DNA of 64,000 nt from Puccinia triticina. Lineage: Eukaryota > Basidiomycota > Pucciniomycetes > Pucciniales > Pucciniaceae. The notes below the pieces were generated by a model, which saw only the letters and a list, made by a program, of their open reading frames with translations, did not search any database and had not been told where the DNA came from. Positions 54,695 through 64,000 of the stretch are shown piece after piece. The DNA is taken from assembly GCF_026914185.1 (NCBI RefSeq), contig NC_070561.1, positions 7,688,001-7,752,000 on the forward strand, in the 5' to 3' direction. Each line of letters starts with the position of its first letter. Position 1 is the stretch's first letter. Both the position numbers and the translations under genes were made by a program.

Positions 54695-56104
54695 ATGTCT
54701 GAATCAATCCAATCGCCTCTATCGACTCAATCTCAATCACGGTCCGTGGACTCTATGTCAACCAGCTCAGTGCACCGCCGTCGCCAACAAGCTCGTTCAG
54801 CAGAGCGCAGAAACATTAGGGAATCAAACGGTCCCACCTCGGGCGGGTGGAGACCCATGGTCTCATGGACTCGAGACCGCAACGCGGATGGAAAGTCCAG
54901 CCTTGATCTCATTGTTGATTGGCTGACTGTACAAGGCAACTACGACCTCTGGCGCAGCGGACGAGTAAGCAAGCAAGACGTTTCTGAAAGGATTGTGACT
55001 TACCTCGTCGACAATGGTGCAGCACAACGTGAATGGCGCGGAGTCGAGCAGCAAGTGTGTACCCCTAGTTCAGCCTCTTCCATGCTTGCGATGGATTATC
55101 TGAGTTTTTTTGGGCTGCCGGGTTTTTAGATCTCGACCCTTGAGAGAAATTTCCGTAAGGCTCTGGCATTTCGAAATCAAACTGGCCAGGGCATCATGGA
55201 CGAGGCAGAAGAGCGGGCGCGGCAAGACGAGGCGGATGAAAATATGTCAGAGATCGAGGACCACGTGGAAAATGCGCGGAATGAAATTGAGGTGAAAATT
55301 CGAAAGAAATGCAAGTATTTCTATGAATTAGAACCAATCATGAAAGACCGGCCATCTTCTAGGCCTCTGGACCTGCATGAGCTTAGGCGAGGGGATGATA
55401 CGGGTCTGGAAGAGGCACTCAATGTTGGGGGCACACAAAATCGCCAGTCCACTCCCTCAGAATGGAGCAACAGCGGTCGGGAGGGCAATGATCGCCCAAA
55501 CGATGATATGCATATTGATGAGAATGATGAGGGAATCAGACCCAATCAATCTCAGAACACTGCTCCTGCTGGCTCGGCTGGCACGCTTCCTCAAGGTCCG
55601 GAATCCTCCTCAAGCAGAGTTCAGTCAGCAACAGGCAATCTTGCAAGCCCAACCCCTCAACCTTTGCAATCGGAGAGTCACACTCAGTCTCAGTCTCAGC
55701 GACACCCGAATTATGCCGAGCGGATTACCGATCGGATCTTCCCCACCCGCGAGGAGATGATGGCTCAGTCCAACGCTCAGTTATCCTTGAATCGAGAGCG
55801 CTTAAACTCGGACATGCGAATGGTTCAGGCCAACATTGAGCTGGCCGCAGCGTTTCGCCAAGGGATGCAAGCCGATGCGGATAACCAAGAACGGATAGAA
55901 CTTCAGCTCCAACAGCTCCGCTTGGATATTGAACATCGACAGCTTCAAATCACCCGAGAGCGAGCAAGCATCCGTCAGATAGAGGAACAGTCGACTGGGC
56001 CATTTGCACGAGCAAGGATGGTTCAAGAATTTCTTCAATCTGGCCTCTCTCTGTCTGAGGCCATGGACACTACCGCGCACTTCCTAGGACCAGAATCACA
56101 ATGA
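54695..56104 (+). CDS. Harbinger accessory protein (Myb/trihelix-like DNA binding)
   Basis: Two exons (54695-55054, 55130-56104), 444 residues; the intron is GTGTGT..TTTTAG. A Ser/Arg-rich start is followed by a Myb-like domain (about 65-150) with SSLDLIVDWLTVQGNYDLW, SKQDVSERIVTYLVDNGA and a LERNFRKALAFRNQTGQG segment. Then come an acidic stretch, a Ser/Gln/Pro-rich region and a C-terminal helical part rich in Q, R and E (QLQQLRLDIEHRQLQITRER) that could form a coiled coil. Known: PIF/Harbinger elements carry a second gene whose Myb-like protein binds the transposon ends and brings in the transposase. The position in the element and convergent order fit. No frame defects. Confidence 0.85.
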
Positions 56105-56368
56105 ATGGATTCTTTTGGTGAGCTTGCAGTGATCATTTGTCCTTCACAATTATCCATTGTGTGAAGGGCTTATTCTGATTCATTTTTCTCAATCATGTTC
56201 TATTCGCAAGTATTCTTGAGACACAGCTTAGCCAAACACGGTGAAACAATATAGCTTTCTCAATTGTTTTCTTTTTACAAGTCATCTCGGTATCGGTCCC
56301 TTTGTTTTTGAGACCGAGGTCATTAAAAAATATTGAAATGAAACAATTTAAGCCAAACTCAACCCATT

Positions 56369-57969
56369 TCAAAGACAGAATTTGCGAAAAAGGGCATCAC
56401 AACGTCTGGTGTCTTCGCCGGACACAGTGTCATCCTCCGCGTCATCACTCTGTTCAGAGTTTAGTGGCTGCCAAAGGTTGTCCCAGGTCGTATTGTTCTT
56501 TTGGATGAGAAAATTATGTAGGGTCACACATGCTCTGATCCAACAATTCAGATGCCGTGCAGTTTTTTGGCCGTGTATCTGCAGAGAAACTATCTTAAGG
56601 GACTGCCAACGATTTTTTAGCATCCCAATTGTATGCTCTACAGCAACTCGTTGTCGACTTAAGGCCTTGTTGAATCGCTGCTTCGGCTCGGGCAGAGATT
56701 GGCCACCTGACCGTTTGAACGCTGGTACAACCGTCGCCGATGCCGTGTAAGCTGAATCAGCCAAAATGTATTCTCCTTGCAAAAAGAAATTTGCGGGTTG
56801 GATGCAGAGCTTGTTTAAATGAGAGCGAATAAGATTTTCAGCAACATACACCGTTATTGAAGATAAGATCAAGCTCTCTTACCTGAGATTTTTTAAAAAC
56901 CCTTTGATCGTGTGCACTTCCACACCACCTGTGAACGGCATAGATAATTCTCTTGCTTGAGTCACAAACAAACATAGAATTTACAGCGTATACCATTTTT
57001 CGCATCCAATAGTCTTCCTTGTGCTTTGTCGGAGCACTTGCAAGAGGAAAAATTGTGCCATCCACGAAGCCAACACATTGATCGAAGACAGTCCTTCCTT
57101 GCCGTTCTGAGCAAGATATCGCGCGAGCTTCAGGACTCGGCCAATACACCTGCTGCTCTTCGAGTTTATCGATGATCGCCAAAAAACAGCGGTTCGTGTA
57201 ATTTTCAACTGACCCCTCTGGGAAAACAACCATATGAGCTTTGGAAGAAGTACTTGGGCAAAGCCCATGTTATATCACTCACCATAGATATTGAAAAGCT
57301 GGCCGATAACAAGTGGCGAGCCACCATTGCCGGAGAGGCCAAGATGAGATAATGCGACTAAGAGCTGCCATTCGACTGGGGCTTGGGCATGGTTAGAATT
57401 ATTGTAAAAGACGTGATGGTTTTCGATTGCGGATACGAGGCTTAAGAAGCTTTCTAGGGACATCTGAGCCTATTAAAATCTTATGAGCTCGCATCAACAA
57501 TGACCCAATGCATTGCCTCAAAAAGACTGACCCATTTCATGAACATTGTTCCACCGGTCGCTGTTAACATATCAAATGTCCGTGGGAGTGAAGCGATTCG
57601 AGGTCGAGGAACTCGAGAAACCAGATATCGAGTTCTTGAGAGGTCATCAAGGAAACTGAGCAGCATGAGTAACCGGTTATTGCAGAGAAGATCATTATAT
57701 CGAGCCCAGTTCCATTCAAAAGCCAAACTCGATTGGCAATACTGAAAATTAGCCAGCATCAGGTAAACATGCTGCCTGATGACGTTGTCGGGGAATTTCA
57801 TCTTTTGGAGAATAGCGAGCTTTGTGAATGAAAACAAGAGTTCGTTCAGCGGATTGGACCGAAAGGGTTCAATCAAGAGGCAATCGGCCATTTGCATCTT
57901 CCATAGGCTTGTGACAAGCGTGAATTTGACTTCCTCGTGGAGGTGTTGACGATCTGTCTTGCGAGGCAT
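56369..57969 (-). CDS. PIF/Harbinger DDE transposase, intact
   Basis: Four exons (57969-57532, 57463-57283, 57217-56883, 56809-56369), 464 residues starting MPRKTDRQ. Catalytic residues of the DDE_Tnp_4 fold: first Asp in CVGFVDGTIFPL, second Asp in YILADSAYT, Glu in VEHTIGMLKNRWQSL. Also a helix-turn-helix-like region around LLVALSHLGLSGNG and a C-terminal acidic tail (SDDAEDDTVSGED). Exon 4 starts at an acceptor giving LCIQPANFF; the acceptor closer to GEYILAD would break the frame. Known role: cut-and-paste transposition with a 3-bp target duplication, here ATT. It is convergent with the accessory gene; their stops are 264 bp apart. An in-frame ATG also lies at 58107. Confidence 0.9.
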
Positions 57970-58187
57970 AATCAAGGAGAAAGGTAACAACTGGCCGGGG
58001 TTGAAGGTGAGAGGTGCGCCTGGAGTCGTTGTCCTTGAGCTGGTATGTATGACGACCGGGGGTGCTGCAAAGATGGGGTTGTCAAAATTCATAAAATCAT
58101 AAATCAAGCCCCCCTGCCATTTTTTTTTATGATTTTATGAATTTATGCATCTATGAATTTATGATGCCAATTTTGAATACCACTATT

Positions 58188-58335
58188 TTATTCTTACCAT
58201 CTAAGATAGGAGCTGACTTGTAAGCTTCTGGCCGCCCATGAAATTCCTTAAGAATTCCTTTCCTGACTTTTTCCCATTCCTTTTGGTCTCCAAAGAGCCA
58301 AAGTGCAAAGGCTTGGTACTGACATGTGCCATCAC
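58188..58335 (-). pseudogene. N-terminal half of the minus-strand OTU-like domain
   Basis: After an acceptor-like AATGTAG the sequence reads GDGTCQYQAFALWLFGDQ and KEFHGRPEAYKSAPILDG. The D-G-T-C motif is the OTU catalytic-Cys loop. The exon is cut by the Harbinger element after NK; the rest lies at 54292-54553. It lies downstream of the TFIIS-paralogue tail on the same strand, but the tail's possible donor (58461) and this acceptor do not keep one frame, so I treat them as separate. Confidence 0.6.
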
Positions 58336-58457
58336 CTACATTGGGAAAATAACAACAAATCAACATGCGTTCAATTGTCATTTGGCCCTGCAGAAGACTA
58401 GCCATGGGAGTATTTGATGGCAGGGGCTAGAGGATGTGCTAGTGGCAATGGGGGTAC

Positions 58458-61400
58458 CTACCCCTCGATGTCGCTGAGTGGCAGGTGCTCGCCGATGTCC
58501 TCAAGACCCGCCAGTGCGGCTGGTGGGAGAGCGAGTGAGAGAACCTCTCCCTCAGCTTCGGCGCTAGCGCGTTGAATCTGCTCGTCTGATGCGCCAAGGA
58601 CCGCCAATGTCGCGGAATCAATGGCAGGAGATGCACTCTCTTCGGCGGCAACTGCTGCCGTGGTTGAACAGGTCGAGGGGCCGGCAGCCAGAGGATGGGT
58701 CGGTTCGCTGCCCGCCGGTGGAAGGGCGAGAGAGAAAACCTCTCCCTCGGGATCGGCGCTAGCGCGTTGAATCTGCTCGTCTGATGCGTCAAGGACTGCC
58801 AATGCCGCGGAATCAACGACAGGAGATGCACTCTCTTCCGCGGCAACTGCTGCCGTGGCTGAACAGTTCGAGGGGCCGGCAGCCGGAGGATGGGTTGGTT
58901 CGCTGCCCGCCGCTTGCGGCTTGTTGGCCCTGGGTGGGCTGTGGTTGGATGGCTTGCGTGGGGGCTTGGGGGTGGCCGGGGGGTCGATTAACTGAAAACG
59001 GATTGGCCAACGAGAATGACACTGTCCCCAAAAGATCACCGTAAAACAAGAAAAGGAGGGTTACTTTTTTCCGATCTTTCTAACATATAAAAAGAAAGGC
59101 GGATGAAGAAAAGAACTGTACATTAACACAGCTGTAAAAGCATTCACAATGGCATACCACCATTGATTTATTTTTACACAAGGTCAGTCTTTCGAATGGT
59201 CTGTTTGTTTGTAGAGTATCAAGAGGTGACTCAACCTGACGAAAGTCTAGAAGGAAGTAAGGAAAGAGTCAACAACCACGATCGGATAGCAAAAAAAGGA
59301 GAGCTCACAGCCAAAGGTTCATCAGCCACAGCGGTCTGCATTTGATACTAGAACCCGCGACCGCCCGGGCGCCAAATCAGCATACACAATCAATCAGGCG
59401 GAGACAGAAGGACATACATAGGCACATTCCCGGTGTCCACAACGGGTGCATCTGAATGCATGTTTTTGCGCATGTTGAAACTCGGCTCCAGAGGCTGCAA
59501 ATGTGTTCTCTTCGGCTAACTTGCGGTCTTGAGCTTTCATTCTCTCCCTCGCCATATCCTGCACACACACATATGAAAACGTCAAAAAAAACTGCAAGTA
59601 ACCAATTGCTTTTGTGGATAAGCTCTCAACTTGAGGCCCCATGACACATAATCTGCCGGCCGAGATCTCCCCCAAGAGGACCGATTTTCGTATGCCAGGG
59701 TTGTTTGGATCGCGCAGATCGAAGACCAACGACCACATTTTATCTTTGTAGCCGATGGAGTCATGCGATTTGCTGACTTCAGATTCGATAGCCTTAGCTC
59801 GCTCGTATATCAGATCGGCGGCTATGTCGATCGGTGAAAGCAAAGTCAGTTATGTGGGTGGGGTAGAAAGAGACATGAAGGAACTGACGCGCATCTGAAT
59901 CGAAGATCAGGGCATCAAAGACCGCTGTGAGGCTGCCGTTCCTGGCTTGATCCTCCCCATAAAGCTCGAAATTCAAGCTAAGGCCCTCAGTTTTCGAGCT
60001 TCGTGGGCCAGTTCCGTTTCCCTTATCAGTAGACCATTCGGAGACTAAAGTTGCCGCGGGAGTGTTGTTTTTGGGGGCGGATGAGGATTGAGATCCGGCG
60101 GTTTTTTTCTTCATGTGACTCTTCCATTGGCGGATGATCGACTTCGCCAGTTTAGCAATCTCTGGATTCACGCTGTTTCTCTTTTTTCTGACGGCTATTT
60201 CGATCTTCGTATCCTAATTTCTCAGGAAAACGCAAAGCAATCAGAGGCGCGTAATGAGAGTATAGAGAGGTAGATGTGGTGACTCAACTCGGATAAGGTC
60301 TTCGCTGGGAATAATCTTTTTCTTGATTTGTTCGAGACATTCTTTGACTCCCTGTCAACGCGCCGACCAAGATCAGAATTTGGTTTTATGGTCAGCTGGC
60401 TTGGGCTGTTCGTACCCCAGTGTTTGATTCTCTGGTTGCAGCAGTGAGTTTGTTCTTGAGTGAGTTTGCGATTTCGAGGTTTTTCTCCTGCCTGGCTGAG
60501 TAACGCGACAGAGAGGTCAGAAGTATCTGGCGAGCATTTGAGTCGCAGATCAAGGCATCTGTGTCCAGGATCAAAGCATCAGAGACCGCTTTGAGACTCT
60601 CGTCCTTGACTTTCTCGTCCAGCTTGTAAAGCTCAAAGAAGGCAGGGTCTAGAATATTTGGGCTTGGAGGGTCAGTTTCCTCTTCCTCATCAGTAGACAA
60701 TTGGGGCTCGGCTTGAGGCTGAGAGAATCCGCTGGTCGGGATTGAAGAAGCGTTCTGAGCGGGAGTCGAAGTCGTCGTGGAAGTTGTTGGATTGGATGTG
60801 ACTAAACTTGCGGGGGGAATATTTTTTTTGGTGGCAGAAGAGGATTGGGATGCGTGGTATTCATTATTCACATGCCTGAGCCATTTTTTCAATATCGATT
60901 CCGCCAGAGTAGCAATCTCTGGATTTGCGTTCACCATCTGTGTTATGATGGTTGATCCGATCCTGTTACTCTGATCTGCCACAGAAGACACAAAAGAAAT
61001 CAGACGCGGATGATGAGAGTGCAGAGAGAGAGGTTCGGTCACTCAACGTGGAGGAGTCGCTCGAGGCTGACCTTCTTTTTGATGCGTCCGTCAGATTCTC
61101 TGATTTCCTGTGAAGCTACAGATCGAGATCAGTACTTCTTTCACGCGAGTGATGAAAGCACAGAGAGAGGGGGATTCTGTGACTTCACTCGGAGGAGCTC
61201 TTCGCTGGGAACAATCTGCTCTTGGGCGTATTCGAGATATTTTTTGATTTCCTGTTGAAACTCCGATCCTTGATGGGTTGGCCCGGGGTGTTCACACCTT
61301 CGCGTCCGATGCGCGGATTGCTGCCTGGAGTCGTTGATTGAGTGGGATCGCGATTTCGATGCTTTCCTCCTGACTGCCTGAGTAACGCGGCAGATAGCTG

Positions 61401-61597
61401 AGAAACATCCGACGGGTAGCCGAGCCGCTGCACACGACATCTGAGCCGAAAACATCGATCTTGGATATCAAGGCATCATAGGCCGCTTGGAGATCTGTTT
61501 TGCTGACTGTGTTGTCTCTGTACAGCTCGTAAAAGCCAAGCTCCTCAGCCGTGTCTGTGCTGTCGAGGCTCGATCTGTTCGGCTGGCTGCTCGTCAT
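58458..61597 (-). CDS. TFIIS paralogue with repeated N-terminal modules and a fused tail
   Basis: Twelve exons: 61597-61298, 61251-61189, 61107-61048, 60970-60416, 60351-60289, 60213-59889, 59821-59631, 59558-59418, 59347-59309, 59246-59236, 59131-59122, 59021-58458, giving 773 residues in one frame. Exons 7-11 have the same sizes as in the intact TFIIS gene (191, 141, 39, 11, 10 nt). The start MTSSQPNRSSL and upstream region match that gene. The N-terminal half repeats parts of TFIIS: PSEELLR/PSEDLIR modules, two IAxLAxSI helices, three FELY segments. The zinc ribbon keeps four Cys (FRCTRC, CVNC), but the hairpin reads AVADE, not RSADE, and WKFS is replaced by WPIRFQ leading into a tail of two 65-residue repeats (GSEPTHP..EQIQRAS..). 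The frame is open throughout, but expression is unproven; it may be a new protein or an early pseudogene. Confidence 0.7.
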
Positions 61598-61786
61598 CGT
61601 CGTCGTTCGCGGTCGTTCGTCTTTTTCCTCCCCAGAGTTAGACTAGGGCGCAGGGATGTCACGGAGACCCGGGGGGGTGTCACAGAAAAAGGGAGGACTC
61701 CAGCTCGGCGATGCTCGGATACCTCGCCGGACCAACCGCAACTTCCCCCTCCCACCACATCATCCATCAACCATCGTCGCACCAGC
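61598..61786. promoter_or_regulatory. Short bidirectional promoter region
   Basis: 189 bp separate the start codons of two divergent genes. Part of it (about 61600-61680) resembles the sequence upstream of the intact TFIIS gene, with a GTGACATCC word in both. Confidence 0.55.
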
Positions 61787-62334
61787 ATGGGCTTGGCCAC
61801 CTACACCGCCACGTGGGCAGCTATCGGATTCGGGATCAGATGTTACCAGCTGGGCGTCATGCAGAGACCTCTGTTTACTAGTTCAGTCACGTTTCCTCCT
61901 CACTCAATTCCCCGAAATCATTGCCATACACAGATGCTGATCGGCTACTTGCCCGTTTCTTCGATCGTTTGCTCGTTCCTCTGACTTACTAATCCACGAT
62001 CGCCCTCCCCCTCCGTGGTTTATAATCGAACGCAAAGATCTTTGGGCTCACGGAATCTCAACCGGCCTCTTCGGCTCCCTTGGCTATTATTTCTACCATC
62101 TCAAAATCAGGCAACGTAAGCTCCATCACCCATTTCTAATCCTGAAAACATACACGCACACAAACATACGTCATTAACTCTCCGCATCCTTCTTACTCTA
62201 ACGCGCTGTTGGGTGCAGGTGAATTGCTAGAAGAGCGAAGAGAAGAGAGTAAAATATTTCAAGAGGCGCAAAGGATCAAAAACGCACTCAGGCAACAACA
62301 ACAAGAACAAATTGATTCAACCATGTCACATTAG
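61787..62334 (+). CDS. Small two-span membrane protein, probably mitochondrial
   Basis: Three exons (61787-61880, 62038-62115, 62219-62334), 95 residues in frame. Two short hydrophobic segments (TATWAAIGFGIRCYQLGV and HGISTGLFGSLGYYFYHL) are followed by a charged, Gln-rich helix (ELLEERREESKIFQEAQR). This layout and the TWAAIGFGIR..QLG motif recall small fungal inner-membrane proteins associated with respiratory complex I, but I am not certain of the family. The start ATG is preceded by a short shared promoter with the TFIIS paralogue. A longer first exon reading into 61984 is possible only if intron 1 is retained. Confidence 0.6.
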
Positions 62335-63258
62335 AAAACCCCCCTTTCCGTTTCCCTCTCATGATCACCTTTTCTTTCTTACCAATCCTATCTGGCTAGA
62401 CGTACATCACGTGGGGTGTTGTGATATAAAGAAACCCGAAGTCGCTTGATTGATTTCCCGCTCGGAAGGTGAGTAGGTCGAACTAGAGAAACTCGCCCCA
62501 TCACCCGGCATTCGTCCATGTGTATATGACTCGTTCGGTTGATGGTGAACAACTTGAGTGATTGATTTCTACCCACCTTGGAATCGCAGCCTCCGTAGTC
62601 GGGCTATAGTAAACAAGCAGCTATGCATTAGATAAAAACAACTCAGAGGCCCAGGTTCGAGGCTGAATCACTGGACGGGACCGGGAGTGATCCCTCCCGG
62701 CTAGTCTTGTCGACTGGGGAGGGCTTCCTCCGAGGTCGTATGCGACAGAGTCTATCCGACGCCAAGCACGACCCATAATTTTTTAGATGTGAAGGGTATT
62801 CATGACACCTGAAGGAATTTATATTAGCAGAGGTAACCAAGGACTGCTCTGTGGATTTTGTAAGAAAAATATCTGAAAAGAGAAGCAAAGATAAAGCTAC
62901 ATAACAAACATTTTGGGGAAGTTTTTTCCAAAGGTGCAATTTGGTGTGGTCTTTGAAACCATAGATTGTAGGGTTGTGCAAGAAGTGTGTTTCACAGTGG
63001 GTGAATTTGATCCAAAAGTAAGAATGATGAAAAAACAGAATCAGAAATCTCAAACATGGATGGAGAACAAACAACTGCTAAATTGACTAAAAAACTGATT
63101 TGTTTTCTGAAATCAATTGTGTATGTAATTTGTTTGCATGAACCACTTGGTGAAACCAAAGAAAATCTGGTATTACTGACGCCAGTCAAGATGCAAGAAC
63201 TAAAGCTAAAATCTACCCTTGTCTGGAGTATAATTTCCAGAGTACAAGCCTTGAGAAG
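62335..63258. other. Intergenic, nothing certain
   Basis: A 143-codon minus frame (62643-63074) joins an AT-rich hydrophobic part to a basic part of different composition. It is antisense to another short frame (63056-63277); neither is convincing. From about 62800 on the sequence becomes clearly AT-rich. Confidence 0.4.
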
Positions 63259-64000
63259 TTATACATTTAAAGTTTGACTTCCAATTTCATTTTCTGCATT
63301 TATCCTTGAGTCAATTTTTTCCTTCAAAGAACGGGTAGCTTGAATTGTTGTACCACTCAAACTTTCATAGAAATTTTCAATCCATCCTTGTAGTGAAATA
63401 TGTGTATCATAGAACTTTAAAATATTGTCAACAGGTTCTTTGCATTCCTTAATGTTTTCCAGGCTGTTGAATCTATAGCGGAATTCAAGTAAATATCCCA
63501 TAAACAGGAATTGATTTTGGAAGTCCATCTGATTAATGTTATCAGGTATGGATTCCAAGATAATTTCTGGATAGTGACTATTGATGAACTTGACTATTTG
63601 GTAGTCTATGATAAATTCATACAGGGAACGCTTTCCAGAAAATTTTGCTGGAAGTTTGAGAATGTTTTGAAGTGCATTTTGCAATGGGAGAAAAAATTCC
63701 CAATCATTCATGTCACACTTCAATTGATTGACTAAAATTGATGAAATCCTATCAATATCCTCAAGAAAACTGGCTGCAAGAAAGTGTTTGCAAATATTTT
63801 GGAATTGTTCAGTTTCCTCCTACACATCATTGTGTGGATTTTTCAAAGTTTCCATGATTTCTTCCAGGGCGTGATGTTGGGAAAGCATCTTGTCTTTGGG
63901 AGAGGTAACTGCATTGGAGCCATTTTGATTGGTGTATATTTAGGCAAGATCCAAGAACACAAAAACATCATCAATTCTCTAGACAACAGCAGATGGGAAT
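63259..64000 (-). CDS. AT-rich lineage-specific protein, cut by the window edge
   Basis: One minus-strand frame runs from about 63930 (PKDKMLSQHHALEEIMETL) to the stop at 63259, with one TAG at about 63828 that fits CAG to TAG. Below it the frame is long and coherent: FLEDIDRISSILVNQL, WEFFLPLQNALQNILKLPA, FRYRFNSLENIKECKEPVD, GWIENFYESLSGTTIQ. The predicted protein is helical and without known domain. Composition and style are like the gene at 29907-30894. The 5' end lies outside the window. Either the TAG marks a pseudogene or the region before it is an intron. Confidence 0.42.

Larger units (their letters stand above)
54557..58184. mobile_element. Complete PIF/Harbinger DNA transposon
   Basis: The element is 3628 bp. 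The ends are inverted repeats of about 44 bp starting AGTGGTATTCAAAATTGGC, nearly perfect. ATT flanks both sides (54554-54556 and 58185-58187). Two convergent genes fill the inside: a Myb/trihelix-type accessory protein (54695-56104, plus) and the DDE transposase (57969-56369, minus). Both reading frames are open after splicing, so this copy may still be active or moved recently. It inserted into one arm of the OTU inverted repeat. Confidence 0.95.

Noticed and set aside
58188..59021. TFIIS paralogue extending in frame into the OTU domain
   Set aside because: The possible donor at 58461 leaves two codon bases, while the OTU exon after 58336 needs one; no other junction that I found keeps the frame, and Harbinger splits the OTU part.

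Overview
The window looks like nuclear DNA of a basidiomycete fungus, most likely a rust (Pucciniales, Puccinia-like). Genes are split by many short introns (about 40-160 bp, GT..AG). Housekeeping genes of clear fungal type (an RBM39-like splicing factor, BUD32, EMC3, TFIIS) lie between small secreted proteins and a very large load of transposable elements. The organism call is an inference from gene and repeat style, not a match to a database.

Layout. 1-20 kb: two paralogous secreted low-complexity proteins on the minus strand (2937-3608 and 11242-12471) flank a complete but decayed Ty1/copia element (4870-9880, 100-bp LTRs, AAAAG target duplication). A small Cys-rich secreted protein (14698-14991), a ten-exon RBM39-like gene (16283-18932) and a second small secreted Cys protein (19533-20072) follow. 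20-26 kb: a LINE RNase H relic, a hAT element with exact 8-bp target duplication (20842-24138), and a nested pair of miniature elements carrying a palindromic tandem array. 26.5-28.7 kb: BUD32 and EMC3, divergently transcribed. 29-33 kb: several MITEs and an AT-rich lineage-specific gene. 33.3-35.4 kb: an intact eleven-exon TFIIS gene. 37-48 kb: remnants of LTR elements, tandem repeats, and two copies of an acidic-repeat tail family. 48.3-53.8 kb: a second hAT element with exact 8-bp duplication. 53.8-58.3 kb: an inverted repeat made of two OTU-like fragments, one arm of which was split by a complete PIF/Harbinger element (54557-58184) with both of its genes. 58.5-61.6 kb: a TFIIS paralogue with tandemly repeated N-terminal modules whose zinc ribbon runs into a new repeat-rich tail. 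It is divergent from a small membrane-type protein gene (61787-62334). The right end is AT-rich and holds part of another lineage-specific gene.

The genes do not form one pathway. The most unusual locus is the TFIIS paralogue: its reading frame is open across twelve predicted exons, it has extra N-terminal modules, an altered acidic hairpin and a fused tail, and it sits 23 kb from the ordinary TFIIS gene. A second theme is mutational: almost all premature stops in the elements, and three lost catalytic Asp codons of the copia element, can be explained by C-to-T changes, mostly at TCG. That is the pattern reported for RIP-like mutation in Pucciniomycotina.
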